Shown piece by piece: positions 36,129 through 45,857 of a stretch of DNA of 64,000 nucleotides (positions are counted from its first letter, which is position 1; every line of letters starts with the position of its first letter). The stretch lies in assembly GCA_016201275.1 (NCBI GenBank), contig JACQDB010000048.1, positions 22,941 to 86,940 on the forward strand, given 5' to 3'. The DNA comes from Acidobacteriota bacterium (GTDB lineage Bacteria; Acidobacteriota; Blastocatellia; UBA7656). The translations under genes were made by a program, and so were the position numbers. The notes beneath the pieces were generated by a model. That model did no database searches. It had not been told where the DNA came from and saw only the letters and a list, made by a program, of their open reading frames with translations.

Positions 36129-37670
36129 ATGATTTTATTCGATATGAATACCCACGAAGCGCGCACGGTTGAGGTAGCGACCACAGGCATTCCCGGTCTG
36201 GATAAAATCCTGCACGGGGGGCTTCCCAGAAACCGCCTCTATTTGGTCGCAGGCAACTCCGGCACTGGCAAGACCACCCTGGCGCTGCAATTTTTACTCG
36301 CGGGGAGACAACAAGGCGAGCAAGGGCTTTATGTCACGCTTTCGGAAACCCGCGAAGAATTATTTGCGGTCGCCCGTTCGCACGGTTGGTCGCTGGACGG
36401 CATCACCATTTATGATCTGGCCGTGCCGACGGATTTACTGCCCGAAGATGGACAATACACCCTCTATCATCCTTCGGAAGTCGAGTTGGGCGAAACCACC
36501 AAAGCCATCTTTGAAGAGGTCGAGCGCGTGCAACCACGGCGCGTCGTCTTTGATTCGCTTTCGGAAATGCGTCTGCTGGCGCGTGATTCGCTGCGTTATC
36601 GGCGGCAGATACTGGCGTTCAAACAATTCTTCATCGGTCGCCAATCTACCGTGCTGTTGCTTGATGACCACACCTCGCAAGAGTCCGACCGCCAACTAGA
36701 AAGTCTGGCGCACGGCGTCTTGCTTTTGGAACGCCAGACGCCGGGTTATGGCGGCATCCGTCGGCATTTGAATGTCATCAAGTTGCGCGGCGTCAACTAT
36801 ACCGGCGGCAAACATGACTTCAAGATTGATACCGGCGGCATAATTCTCTTCCCGCGTCTGGTTGCATCGAATCACTACACCCCCTTTGTACGCGAAGCGG
36901 TTTCCAGCGGCGTCGCCAATCTGGATAAGTTGGTGGGCGATGGCCTCAGCACCGGCACGGCCAATTTGATTATGGGGCCTGCAGGCACTGGCAAATCTTC
37001 GATTGCGGCGCAATACGTGCTGGCGGCGGCACAGCACGGCGAGAAATCGGCGATTTTTGTCTTCGATGAAAGCGTCTCGATTTTCCTGCATCGCGCCGCC
37101 GGACTTGGCATAGATATTGCACATCAAGTGGAATCAGGCCAATGTCTGATCCGCCAGATTGATCCGGCAGAACTCTCACCCGGTGAATTTTCAGACATTG
37201 TTTGTAAGGCTGTAGAAGAATTCGGCGCGAAGCTTGTTGTCATAGATAGCTTGAATGGCTACAACCAGGCAATGCCGGAAGAGAATTTTTTGACAGCCCA
37301 TATGCATGAGATGCTTGGCTACCTGAATCAGCAAGGGGTGTTGACCCTCGTCATTCTTGCCCAGCAAGGCATTATCGGCAGCCACATGACCACGCCTGTT
37401 GATATGAGTTATCTGGCAGACACCGTGCTGTTGTTGCGCTATTTTGAAAATCAGGGGCGCATTCATAAAGCCATCTCGGTGATTAAAAAACGCACGGGCT
37501 ATCACGAAGAAGCGATACGCGAATTGCGATTGACCAGCACCGGCGTGCAGGTAGGCGAGAAGCTGGACGAGTTTCAAGGCATATTGACGGGCGTTCCGCA
37601 ATATCGCGGTCAACAGCATAGACTACTGGACAGCAGCGATGGCAAAACCACTGAGCAAAATCAAGACTGA
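36129..37670 (+). CDS. KaiC-like double-domain ATPase
   Basis: A 513-residue protein with two RecA-like KaiC domains. Domain I (about 15-245) has Walker A GNSGTGKT and VVFDSLSEMRLLA. Domain II (about 258-490) has GPAGTGKS and LVVIDSLNGYNQA. The catalytic glutamate pair is altered in domain I (YVTLSETREEL) and reads DE in domain II (FVFDES). Where clock KaiC has the phosphorylated Ser-Thr pair, this protein has DMSYLADTVLLLRY, so Thr is replaced by Tyr. No KaiA or KaiB gene is present. Its 3' end overlaps a hybrid histidine kinase by 32 bases. It is more likely a signalling KaiC homologue than a circadian oscillator. Confidence 0.88.
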   Translation: MILFDMNTHEARTVEVATTGIPGLDKILHGGLPRNRLYLVAGNSGTGKTTLALQFLLAGRQQGEQGLYVTLSETREELFAVARSHGWSLDGITIYDLAVPTDLLPEDGQYTLYHPSEVELGETTKAIFEEVERVQPRRVVFDSLSEMRLLARDSLRYRRQILAFKQFFIGRQSTVLLLDDHTSQESDRQLESLAHGVLLLERQTPGYGGIRRHLNVIKLRGVNYTGGKHDFKIDTGGIILFPRLVASNHYTPFVREAVSSGVANLDKLVGDGLSTGTANLIMGPAGTGKSSIAAQYVLAAAQHGEKSAIFVFDESVSIFLHRAAGLGIDIAHQVESGQCLIRQIDPAELSPGEFSDIVCKAVEEFGAKLVVIDSLNGYNQAMPEENFLTAHMHEMLGYLNQQGVLTLVILAQQGIIGSHMTTPVDMSYLADTVLLLRYFENQGRIHKAISVIKKRTGYHEEAIRELRLTSTGVQVGEKLDEFQGILTGVPQYRGQQHRLLDSSDGKTTEQNQD

Positions 37671-39273
37671 GGCGCAGGAAGAACAAGTGCTGCTGCTTGC
37701 GCCAACCGGCAGAGACGCGCTGTTGACACAAAAGATTTTTGCCGAAGTGGGCATCGCTTCTTCCATCTGTAAACACATGGCGGAATTTTGTCGCCAGTTG
37801 GAAGAGGGCGCGGGTGCAGCCCTGATTACCGAAGAAGCCTTGAATGAACCGGCCATCAATTTGTTGATGAAGTCTTTGGACAGGCAACCTGCTTGGTCAG
37901 ATATTCCGGTCATACTGTTTGCCACCAATTCGGAAAGCGCCGGTGTGCTGTTGAATCTCTTGGGCGAACGCGCCAACATCATCGTCCTGGAACGCCCTAT
38001 CAATATTTCTGTCGTCACCGGTGCGGTACGTTCCGCCTTGCGCGCCCGTCGCCGCCAATATCAAACCAAGAACTTGTTGATCGAATTGGAAGAGGCCGAC
38101 CGCCAGAAAGATTTATTCCTGGCGACCATCTCGCATGAACTCCGCACGCCGTTGAACGCCATTTTGGGATGGGCGGAAATCCTCGGCAGCGGCAAACTCG
38201 ATGCCGAGACCGCCGGACGCGCCATTGCGGCCATCGAACGCAACGCCCGCGCCCAGTCGCAATTGATCGAAGACATTTTGGATATGTCGCGCATCATACG
38301 CGGCAATCTGCGACTGCACACCGAAGCGCTGAAGTTGATCCCGATCATACAGGCGGCGCTTGATGTGGTGCGTCCGGCAGCCCAGGCCAAACAGATTCAT
38401 CTGGAAACAGCGCTTGATCCGCAGGCCGGTATGATTTCCGGCGACCCCAGCCGTGTACAACAAATCGTCTGGAATCTGTTGTCGAATGCCATCAAATTCA
38501 CGCCGCCAGAAGGCCGCGTTGCGGTTCGCCTGATTCAAAGTGACGCACAGGTTCACCTGGAAGTGTGCGACAACGGCAAAGGCATCAGCGCCGAGTTTCT
38601 GCCGCACGTCTTCGATTACTTCCGTCAGGCCGACAACACCATCACGCGAAATTATGGCGGCCTCGGTTTGGGACTGGCCATCGTGCGGCATCTGGTCGAA
38701 TTGCATGGCGGCACGGTGCAAGCCGTTAGCGCCGGACCGGGAACCGGCGCGACCTTTACGGTCACTCTGCCATTGATGCGTGCAGAGCAATCTGCACTTG
38801 CCGCAATCACGAATCCGAAACCGGCGCAGCGTCACGGTAAAAACGATTTCGCCTTTGAAAATTATGCCGCCCTGCAAGGCTTGAATATTCTGTTGGTGGA
38901 TGATGCGGCGGATACCATTGAATTGATGACCGAAATTCTTGAGCAATGCGGCACTTGCGTGACCGCCGCGACCTCAGCCACAGAGGCGCTTGATTATCTT
39001 AACCGCCAGCCCTTCGATCTGTTAATCAGCGATATAGAGATGCCGCAACGCGACGGCTATGCGTTGATTGCCGAGGTGCGCGACAAAGAGGCACGCGAGG
39101 GCAAGCGCCTTCCCGCCATTGCCTTGACCGCTCATGCCAGAGCCGTAGATCGGCTTCGCGCTTTATCGGCGGGATACGACACGCACTTGGCAAAACCCAT
39201 AGAGATCGCCGAATTGTTGGCCGTCATCGCCGGATTTGCCCCCCCTAGGCACAACGCTTCAAGCAAGGCTTGA
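37639..39273 (+). CDS. Hybrid histidine kinase with degenerate N-terminal receiver
   Basis: A 544-residue cytoplasmic kinase with no membrane helix. Residues 15-130 have the length and alternation of a receiver domain ([19 protein letters not shown]), but the phosphoacceptor Asp is absent (AALITEEAL). HisKA follows with [19 protein letters not shown] (His about 170). HATPase_c then has N-box [10 protein letters not shown]1 DNGKGI and G2 [11 protein letters not shown]-terminal receiver (about 415-535) has [11 protein letters not shown] with phosphoacceptor Asp, ALTAHA and KP. The start lies 32 bases inside the KaiC-like gene. The two are almost certainly co-translated and the KaiC-like protein probably feeds signal into this kinase. 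Confidence 0.9.
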   Translation: MAKPLSKIKTEAQEEQVLLLAPTGRDALLTQKIFAEVGIASSICKHMAEFCRQLEEGAGAALITEEALNEPAINLLMKSLDRQPAWSDIPVILFATNSESAGVLLNLLGERANIIVLERPINISVVTGAVRSALRARRRQYQTKNLLIELEEADRQKDLFLATISHELRTPLNAILGWAEILGSGKLDAETAGRAIAAIERNARAQSQLIEDILDMSRIIRGNLRLHTEALKLIPIIQAALDVVRPAAQAKQIHLETALDPQAGMISGDPSRVQQIVWNLLSNAIKFTPPEGRVAVRLIQSDAQVHLEVCDNGKGISAEFLPHVFDYFRQADNTITRNYGGLGLGLAIVRHLVELHGGTVQAVSAGPGTGATFTVTLPLMRAEQSALAAITNPKPAQRHGKNDFAFENYAALQGLNILLVDDAADTIELMTEILEQCGTCVTAATSATEALDYLNRQPFDLLISDIEMPQRDGYALIAEVRDKEAREGKRLPAIALTAHARAVDRLRALSAGYDTHLAKPIEIAELLAVIAGFAPPRHNASSKA

Positions 39274-39309
39274 GGCGCGTTCAAACTGGTAGTGCGAAAA
39301 AAGTAGGAG

Positions 39310-39437
39310 CTAGAGCGGTTGTTGTTTGAGATTACGGAAATATCAAACCCGTTGAGCGGCGGTCGAAGACCTTCGCGCCGTCGAAGACCGCTGCTCAACG
39401 ATAGGGGCTTCCGTACACCCATAGGAAAACCGCTCTG
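39310..39437. repeat. Palindromic element family A, copy 3
   Basis: The ends are CTAGAGCGGTTGTT and AAAACCGCTCTGG. The core carries GAGCGGCGGTCGAAGACC facing GTCGAAGACCGCTGCTC. It has the same orientation as copy 2. Confidence 0.85.
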
Positions 39438-39537
39438 GGGGGTGTCGCAAAATCCCAGCAACCGCCCATATGTTGTGGATGCTTAAACCATCACATACAA
39501 TACCTGGACAGAATATCCATTTCTGCATCACGCTCTA
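39436..39537. repeat. Palindromic element family B, copy 4
   Basis: It begins GGGGTGTCGCAAAATCCCAG and ends TCACGCTCTA. It abuts family A copy 3 with no gap. Confidence 0.8.
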
Positions 39538-39667
39538 TCTATAGACAGGGCGCGCCTACGGCACGACTCATAGGTTCAATTGTTCCCGCTTCAGCCTTAC
39601 TGGTTTCGCACGGCCTGCAAACTTTCCGCATCCGCTGCGCGCCTGGCAACTCATGAAGATGGAAGGG

Positions 39668-40042
39668 TTATATCGGTTGGGCGATTTCCAGCAGGTTGCC
39701 GCCCGGATCGCGCACATAAAAGCGCCGCCATCCGGCCACCGGTTGAGCATCGGCGATGATGGCAACTCCGGCTTCGCGCAAAGCGTTTTCGGCCTCTGTC
39801 AAATCCTGCACTTGATAACCGATGTGGCGTTTGCTGGCGTCGTTCTCTTCCCCGTCGGCCAGCGACAGATGAACCTGCACCGTGCCGCAGTCGAACCACG
39901 CGCCGCCGCGTTGTTGCGATTCCGCCGGTTTGTCAATTGCGGTCAACCCGATGACGTTTTGATAAAAGTGTTTGGTCGCTTCTTCCAAGGCTTTCGGCAC
40001 GCGGATATTGACGTGATGCAAAGCAACGATTCCTATAGCCAT
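39668..40042 (-). CDS. VOC (glyoxalase/bleomycin-resistance/dioxygenase) family protein
   Basis: AGGAGTCCGAA precedes the ATG at 40042. The 124 residues form a paired beta-alpha-beta-beta-beta VOC module: ALHHVNIRV opens the first half with a metal-ligand His, and FYVRDPGGNLLEI closes the second half with the usual D-P-.-G-N and Glu ligand. KRHIGYQVQDL supplies the middle His. Family members are metal-dependent lyases, isomerases or dioxygenases, or drug-binding proteins, and the reaction cannot be told from the fold. The gene stands alone between repeats. Confidence 0.85.
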   Translation of the reverse strand: MAIGIVALHHVNIRVPKALEEATKHFYQNVIGLTAIDKPAESQQRGGAWFDCGTVQVHLSLADGEENDASKRHIGYQVQDLTEAENALREAGVAIIADAQPVAGWRRFYVRDPGGNLLEIAQPI

Positions 40043-40108
40043 TTCGGACTCCTGATGATTTTGCTGAACACCTTATCATAACGACAGAATATAATTCCAT
40101 CATTCCGA

Positions 40109-40159
40109 TTGAGAAGCGGTCAGTGACCGCCAGGCTGGCGGTCACTGACCGCTTCTCAA
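40109..40159. repeat. Perfect 25-bp inverted repeat (REP-type hairpin)
   Basis: TTGAGAAGCGGTCAGTGACC... (40109-40133) is exactly complementary to 40135-40159, with a single-base spacer. The GCGGTC...GACCGC core matches the REP units near the RAYT gene. Confidence 0.9.
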
Positions 40160-40183
40160 CCGATGCTATTTTTTTCCGCTGCC

Positions 40184-40230
40184 CCAAGACCTCTGCGACC
40201 TTTTCAAAGCGTAGGTCGCAGAGGTCTTGG
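40184..40230. repeat. 17-bp inverted repeat after the HYR exoprotein gene
   Basis: CCAAGACCTCTGCGACC (40184-40200) and GGTCGCAGAGGTCTTGG (40214-40230) are perfect inverted copies. They lie 11 bases past the stop of the minus-strand exoprotein gene. This could end transcription, but no U-run follows on that strand. Confidence 0.75.
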
Positions 40231-40240
40231 AGCAGTGCGG

Positions 40241-43200
40241 CTAGCCGCCCACCGCGCAGGCGCAAGAGTTGTTGCGAATGTCGCGGTCGGTGATCGAACA
40301 CCAGTTGACGCCAACGGGTTGTTGCACCCAGCCGGTTCCGCTGTTCGCCGATTTATCCACTTTGCCATAAACCCGGCGCGTCGCCGTGTTATGCTCCACG
40401 GTCACGACATTGCCCTTCTTCGTCACCGTGCCGCTGCCGGTCAAAGTTTGCCCGTTGCAACAGAAGCGATACTCGCCGGTCAAAGAATTGATCAACATCA
40501 CCGTCGTCGCATTCGAGTCATCCTGAAGGCAGATGTCATAGACCTTCACCGTAAAGGCGCAACTCGCCCGGTTGCCGCTCGCATCGGTCGCCGTACAACT
40601 GACCGCCGTCGTGCCGATTGGAAAACAACTGCCGCTGGCCGGACTGCATAGCACTGTCACGCCGGGGCAATTATCACTCGCCACAGGCGTAGTGAAGTTC
40701 ACCACTGTGCAGGTCGCGCTGCCGATGGGCGTGGTGGCTACGACGTTTGCCGGACAAACGATAATCGGCGCTTGGGCGTCGTTGACCGTCACCGTAAACG
40801 CACAACTCGCGGTGTTGCCGCTGGCATCGGTCGCCGTGCAATTGACCGTTGTCGTGCCTTTCGGAAAACTTGAACCGCTAGAGGGACTGCACGATACACT
40901 TGCTCCCGTGCAGTTATCATTGACCGCAGGTGTCGCATACGTCACCACCGCCGCGCATTGATTGGCATCGGTCAGGCGCGTTTGATTCGCCGGACAAGTG
41001 AGGGTTGGCGGCTGATTATCATTGACCATAATCGTAAAGCTACAGTTTGCATTGTTACCCGCCGCATCGCTGACCGCACAAGTCACCGTGGTCGTGCCTT
41101 TATTAAAGGTCGCCCCTGATGCAGGAGTGCACGTCACCGCGCCGACGCCCACACAATTATCGCTCGCCGTAGGTGTCGTGTAAGTCACCGCCGCCGTGCA
41201 TTGTCCGTTCGCTGTCGCTTGCGTGATATTGGCCGGACAAGTGACGGTCGGCGCTTGGGTGTCGTTGACCGTGACACTGAATTGACACTGCGCCGTGTGA
41301 CTGCTGGTATCGGTCGCCGTGCAAGTCACGGTCGTCACACCTTTATTGAAGGTCGCGCCAGAGGCCGGGCTGCAAGCGACGCTCACGCCGGGACAGTTAT
41401 CGCTACCCGCAGGCGTGGCGAAGGTAACGACCGCCGTGCAGACGCCTGCATCGGTGTTCTGTGTCAGGTTGGCCGGACAACTGATGGTCGGGTTCTGCGT
41501 GTCGTTGACGGTGACGGTGAACGTACAGGAAGCGTTGTTGCTGCTGGCATCGCTGACCGAACAAGTCACCGTGGTCGTGCCTTTCGCAAACGCCGAGCCG
41601 GATGAAGGACTGCAAGAGACCGCGCCAACTGCCGAACAGTTATCGCTTGCCACAGGCGTCGCGTAACTCACCACCGCCGTGCAAAGATTGGCATCCGTGC
41701 TTTGCGTGATATTTGCCGGACAAGCAATCGTCGGCGCTTGCGCGTCGTTCACCGTAACCGTGAAGTTGCAAGAAGCCGTGTTGCCCACCGCGTCGGTTGC
41801 CGTGCAAGTCACCGTGGTCACGCCTTTCGCGAAAGTCGCGCCAGAGGCAGGTGTGCAAGTCACACTCGGTGTGCCGCAATTGTCGCTGCCTGTAGGTGTG
41901 CTGTAACTCACCACCGCCGTGCAGAGATTTGCGCCTGTTGATTGCGTGATGTTGGCTGGACAAGTGAGCGTCGGCGGCGTGGTCTCAAGCGTAACATTGA
42001 CGGTCAGTGTCGCCGTCGCCGTGGCGTTTTGATTGTCGGTCACGGTCAAGGTGAAGGTTGAATTCGTCGCCGCGCAAGCTGCCGCGACATCCGCCGTGAC
42101 GTTGCCATTAGCGGCGACGCTGAGGTTCGTCACCGTCACACCCGTGCCGCTCAAAGGTGTCGCTGTCACCGTCAAAGTGTTCTCTGTTTGGTCAACATCG
42201 TTGACCGTGGCGATGGATGAATTGATCGCAGCGGCGGCTTGCTGTCTAGCCAAGGCTGCGGCTGCCGTGATGGTTGGCGGCGTGTTGGGCGGCGGACAGG
42301 AATTATTCAAACGAATCGCCGCAAGGTTCGCGTCAGTGAAATGAACTACGGCGAAATCTTGTCTGCCATCACTGTTGAAATCCCCTGCGGCTACGAAAAC
42401 GGGATTGACACCAACGGTGATTTCGCTAGTCGCCGTAAAGCCTGTAAAGTTACCCGCGCCATCTCCCAATCTCAGCGATAAGGTTCCGAACCCTATATTG
42501 GCGGTTACAAAATCCTGTCTGCCATCGTTATTGAAATCGCCAAGCGCTATGCACCGAGGGCCTGAACTGACGTTGACATCCGGTGTGCTGGTAAAGCCGC
42601 CGGAGCCGTTGCCTAAACGAATGGCTATGCTGTTCACGCTGTCGTGACTGACCGCCAAATCCTGCTTGTTGTCGCCATTGAAATCACCGACTAAGACAAA
42701 TCTAGGAGCCGCATTCACCGTCACATCAGCGCCATTGGTAAAGCCGCCCGCGCCATCTCCCAAACGAATGGTAACGGTGTTGGAAGCATTGGCGACGGTG
42801 GCGAAATCCAACTTGCCATCACCATTGAAATCGCCCAGCGCGATTGATTCCGGTCGCCCTCCAACCGCAATTTCAGTCGCGCCGGAGAAATTGCCCGCGC
42901 CGTCTCCCAAGCGTATGGATACAGTATTATCTATGGAATTGGCGGTAGCGAAATCCTGATGACCGTCGCCATTAAAATCGCCAAGCGCCACAGACGCAGG
43001 CACCGCGCCTACCGCTATGTCCGCCGTGCCGGAGAAATTGCCCGCCCCATCTCCCAAGCGTATGGAAACGCTGCGGACTCCGCTGTTGTTGGACAGAGCT
43101 AAATCCTGATGCCCGTCTTCGTTGAAATCGCCAACCGCTATGGAGCGCACATAGGGCGCAGCACTGATCGTGGTCGTGCCTGTAAAACCGCCCGCGCCAT

Positions 43201-44968
43201 CTCCGAAACGCAGCGACACAGGGCTAGGGCTGTCATAGCCTGTGACAAAATCCTGTTTGCCATCTTCGTTGAAATCTCCTAATACCACAGACGTGGGAAA
43301 AGAGTTGATGGCGACATCAGGCGCATTGGCGAAGGCTAGAGGGTCTGTGCATGGCGTGCCGCTCTGCACAGTAAGAGTAAACGTCTTGCTGATCATTATG
43401 CCTGAGTTGAACGCCTTGACAGTGACGCTATAAATTCCCGCCGGGTGGGCGTTGGTGACGCGCACCACACCTGTCGAGGGGCTTGCGGTAAGCGTCCCTT
43501 TGAAGCTCGTCGAAGTCGCCACGCTGATACTCGCGGTGAGCGCAGGCGCGGCGTCAGGGGTGATGGTAGCGTTGGCGCTCAAAGCGATAGTCGCGTTCGC
43601 ATAATTGCCTAGCACCGGCGGGGCGGCGGTTTGTAACTCAAACGCGCCGATGTCGCTATCGTTGCCGCCTGCGCTAGGCGCAATCCCCGGATCGTTGAAC
43701 GGTCTGGCAAAGCCGCGCTGGTCTGTGGTGACACCCGTTGCGGCGCTGCCGTGATCTATCGCCAGACTATTGCCTAACAAAGCGTAGGTCTGTGTCGCGC
43801 CGCCATTATCGGCAAGCGGCGCGAGTTGGGCGTTGAGGGGCGCGGCGCTGCTGCCTACATAATCGTTATTGGCGTTGGGCAGCCCTGCGGGAAAGGTTGC
43901 GGTCACGCTGCTGTTGTTGCCTATCAGGTTGTAGCCCAGCGAGGTGATCGCGCCGTTGAGGTCAGCGCCCGATGAAGCATTGTTCTGCGCGATGAGGCTG
44001 TTTTTAATTTGCAGAGTGCCAAAGTTTTTCCCTATGCCGCCGCCATTAAAAGCCGTGTTATTGGTGAAGGTGCAGTTGGTGACGGTGATCGCCCCATGCC
44101 CCGAATAGAAACCGCCGCCGACACCAAAGGGCGAGCTATTATTGCTGAAGGTGCTGTTGGTGAGATTGATATGCGAGGCGGAATTGTCGTTATTAAAAAT
44201 CCCTGCGCCACTGCCTGCGACGTTGGTGTTGTTGTTATAAAAAGTGCTGCCGTTGACATTGATAGTCCCGCCGATATTGTTGAACAGACCGCCGCCGTTG
44301 CTGCCGCTTGTCGCATTGTTGTTGATGGCGCTATTGGTAATGTTGACCGTGCCTAGCCCTTGATTAAAGATGCCGCCGCCAACCAGCGCCACGCAATTTC
44401 TGACGACGCAATTGGTGATGTTGAGGGTGCCTGAAATAGCGTGATAGATACCGCCACCAAAGTTGTTGTCACTGCTGGCATTGCCATTGGCAATCGTCAG
44501 ATTCGAGAAGGTCACGGCGCTTGCGCCAAAACCTGTAGCGAAGACGCGCACGGCATTGTTGCCGCTGATGGTCAACGAATTTGCGCCCGTTCCATTGATC
44601 GTCAGATCGTGGGTAATGACCGGCAGGGCGCTGGATAAGTTGATCGTGCCAGTGACGCTGAAGCTGATGGTATTGGTGCCGCCCACCGCGTTGGCTTGGG
44701 TGATGCAGTAGCGCAAATCGCCTGTCGTGCCGCTGCCTGCGCCTGTGTCGCCGAGGTTGTCAACCGTGTAGGTAGCAAAAAACAGCGATGGTTCGAGCGC
44801 GGCATTGGCGTCTGGATGCGCTGCGTTGGGTTGCGAAAAAGTTCCGCGAGGTTCCGCAGTAGTTGAACCGGCGTTTGCCAGTTTCGACCATGCCAGCGGC
44901 AATAAAATTGCTAGAGTGACAATGATGCTTACGATTACTAACCTTGCGGATTTGCGTGAATACTTCAT
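40241..44968 (-). CDS. Giant secreted protein: beta-helix, FG-GAP repeats, six HYR domains, Cys-rich C-terminus
   Basis: ATG at 44968 follows AAGGAGAAT and gives a signal peptide (RLVIVSIIVTLAILLPLAW); the frame extends nine codons further without a better site. The 1575-residue product has a right-handed beta-helix (about 90-440) with repeats such as GGGIYHAISGTLNITN. An Ig-like strand region follows, then seven FG-GAP units (LGDFNEDGKQDFVTG type, about 545-960). A cadherin-like segment precedes six HYR domains (about 1065-1480), each with CPANIT...DNC...CTPASG...FTVTVND. The last 95 residues are a Cys-rich domain ending NNSCAC, shared with the protein at 46222. It is likely a surface adhesin or matrix protein. 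No LPXTG, PEP-CTERM or type IX signal is visible. Confidence 0.88.
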   Translation of the reverse strand: MKYSRKSARLVIVSIIVTLAILLPLAWSKLANAGSTTAEPRGTFSQPNAAHPDANAALEPSLFFATYTVDNLGDTGAGSGTTGDLRYCITQANAVGGTNTISFSVTGTINLSSALPVITHDLTINGTGANSLTISGNNAVRVFATGFGASAVTFSNLTIANGNASSDNNFGGGIYHAISGTLNITNCVVRNCVALVGGGIFNQGLGTVNITNSAINNNATSGSNGGGLFNNIGGTINVNGSTFYNNNTNVAGSGAGIFNNDNSASHINLTNSTFSNNSSPFGVGGGFYSGHGAITVTNCTFTNNTAFNGGGIGKNFGTLQIKNSLIAQNNASSGADLNGAITSLGYNLIGNNSSVTATFPAGLPNANNDYVGSSAAPLNAQLAPLADNGGATQTYALLGNSLAIDHGSAATGVTTDQRGFARPFNDPGIAPSAGGNDSDIGAFELQTAAPPVLGNYANATIALSANATITPDAAPALTASISVATSTSFKGTLTASPSTGVVRVTNAHPAGIYSVTVKAFNSGIMISKTFTLTVQSGTPCTDPLAFANAPDVAINSFPTSVVLGDFNEDGKQDFVTGYDSPSPVSLRFGDGAGGFTGTTTISAAPYVRSIAVGDFNEDGHQDLALSNNSGVRSVSIRLGDGAGNFSGTADIAVGAVPASVALGDFNGDGHQDFATANSIDNTVSIRLGDGAGNFSGATEIAVGGRPESIALGDFNGDGKLDFATVANASNTVTIRLGDGAGGFTNGADVTVNAAPRFVLVGDFNGDNKQDLAVSHDSVNSIAIRLGNGSGGFTSTPDVNVSSGPRCIALGDFNNDGRQDFVTANIGFGTLSLRLGDGAGNFTGFTATSEITVGVNPVFVAAGDFNSDGRQDFAVVHFTDANLAAIRLNNSCPPPNTPPTITAAAALARQQAAAAINSSIATVNDVDQTENTLTVTATPLSGTGVTVTNLSVAANGNVTADVAAACAATNSTFTLTVTDNQNATATATLTVNVTLETTPPTLTCPANITQSTGANLCTAVVSYSTPTGSDNCGTPSVTCTPASGATFAKGVTTVTCTATDAVGNTASCNFTVTVNDAQAPTIACPANITQSTDANLCTAVVSYATPVASDNCSAVGAVSCSPSSGSAFAKGTTTVTCSVSDASSNNASCTFTVTVNDTQNPTISCPANLTQNTDAGVCTAVVTFATPAGSDNCPGVSVACSPASGATFNKGVTTVTCTATDTSSHTAQCQFSVTVNDTQAPTVTCPANITQATANGQCTAAVTYTTPTASDNCVGVGAVTCTPASGATFNKGTTTVTCAVSDAAGNNANCSFTIMVNDNQPPTLTCPANQTRLTDANQCAAVVTYATPAVNDNCTGASVSCSPSSGSSFPKGTTTVNCTATDASGNTASCAFTVTVNDAQAPIIVCPANVVATTPIGSATCTVVNFTTPVASDNCPGVTVLCSPASGSCFPIGTTAVSCTATDASGNRASCAFTVKVYDICLQDDSNATTVMLINSLTGEYRFCCNGQTLTGSGTVTKKGNVVTVEHNTATRRVYGKVDKSANSGTGWVQQPVGVNWCSITDRDIRNNSCACAVGG

Positions 44969-45378
44969 GCGATATTCTCCTTGAGGGCAAAGCATTCAAG
45001 CTCTTGCCGTGTGTGATTTTGCTTTTCTATTTTTTGAATGAACGCGAATGGCGGCGGCGCTTTTTCTTAAAGCGCCCAACCCCTCGCGAGATTTTCCAGA
45101 CGATGCGCGTCTGGTGATGTTCCTGCTGTTGAATCCCCACCCGCTGGCTTATAGCGAATTTCATTTGCCCACGACCACAACACCTTGTTGAGAGGCGGTC
45201 TCTGACCGCCGGGCGGCGGTCAGAGACCGCCTCTCAACAAATCGCACACATCTGCAAGCCTCCATATAGCGGCTTGCAGCGCATAACCACCAAGGTGGTT
45301 GTGCCTGTCGCGGTCGTTGAGGGCGCAGCCGATGAGCAATTGCCTCGAAGCCGCGCCGCGATAAAATGACACTGCGAA
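44969..45378. other. Gene-free interval carrying a REP-type element
   Basis: This interval lies upstream of the exoprotein gene and must hold its promoter. It includes the element at 45149-45272. Nothing else is recognisable. Confidence 0.6.
45149..45272. repeat. TATAGCG-ended element with a perfect 26-bp REP hairpin
   Basis: The outer sequences TTATAGCGAATTTCATTTGC and GCAAGCC...ATATAGCGG frame two perfect 26-bp arms (45185-45210 and 45215-45240). These begin TTGTTGAGAGGCGGTCTCTG and are separated by four bases. The copy at 24220-24286 has the same frame without most of the hairpin. Confidence 0.85.
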
Positions 45379-45771
45379 CTAACCATTCTCACCTGTTTGC
45401 GAAGTGCTGCTCGCGCTGCCATTCAATAAAATTTGGCGAAGCTCCAGAAGATTGTCTTTCATAATGTATGCGTAAGCCCCTGCAAGTCGCGCCGCTTCTC
45501 GCATATCCTCGCCTTTGCAGACCGTGACGATGATAATGCGCGCCTCTGGGAAGACCGCTTTGATCTGACGGGTTGCTGCAAGCCCGTCCATCTGCTTCAT
45601 TCTGATGTCCATCAACACCCAATCGGGACGGCGCTCGGCGTAAGCCGTCAGAGCTTGCGAGCCATCGGCGCATTCGCTAATCTCAGCGACCAAATCAGCA
45701 ACGACCAACCGTATAGCGCGGCGCATCTCCGGACTGTCATCAACAATCAATAGGCTCATCAGTGGACTCAT
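45379..45771 (-). CDS. Stand-alone response-regulator receiver
   Basis: A single receiver domain of about 130 residues: acidic pair in LLIVDDSPEMRRAIR, phosphoacceptor Asp in WVLMDIRMKQMDGL, IIVTVCK and a late Lys in YIMKDN. ATG at 45771 is a choice among three close starts (a GTG at 45786 and an ATG at 45759 are also in frame). It has no output domain: the chain stops soon after the receiver (LLNGSASSTSQTGENG). It may act like CheY/Spo0F or be a truncated NarL-type regulator. No kinase gene is adjacent, and the nearest are at 37639 and 53104. Confidence 0.85.
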   Translation of the reverse strand: MSPLMSLLIVDDSPEMRRAIRLVVADLVAEISECADGSQALTAYAERRPDWVLMDIRMKQMDGLAATRQIKAVFPEARIIIVTVCKGEDMREAARLAGAYAYIMKDNLLELRQILLNGSASSTSQTGENG

Positions 45772-45857
45772 GGCGTGAGTATGCACGCTCTGAAAGACGG
45801 ATGGAATAAGTAGAGTTACTCATTTTGTCTAAGTAATATTACTCATTTTTGCAGATA

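Larger units (their letters stand above)
39274..39667. other. Gene-free interval with abutting A and B elements
   Basis: Between the convergent kinase and VOC genes lie family A copy 3 (39310-39437) and family B copy 4 (39436-39537), directly joined. The other 170 bases show nothing recognisable. Confidence 0.7.

Noticed and set aside
36129..37670. A circadian clock locus
   Set aside because: No KaiA or KaiB gene is nearby and the phosphorylation pair is altered, so only the KaiC fold is claimed.
38113..38946. 277-codon minus-strand frame
   Set aside because: It is antisense to the histidine kinase HisKA/HATPase region, which is clearly coding.
40184..40230. Intrinsic terminator for the exoprotein gene
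   Set aside because: The stem is strong but no U-run follows on the transcribed strand, so it is recorded only as an inverted repeat.
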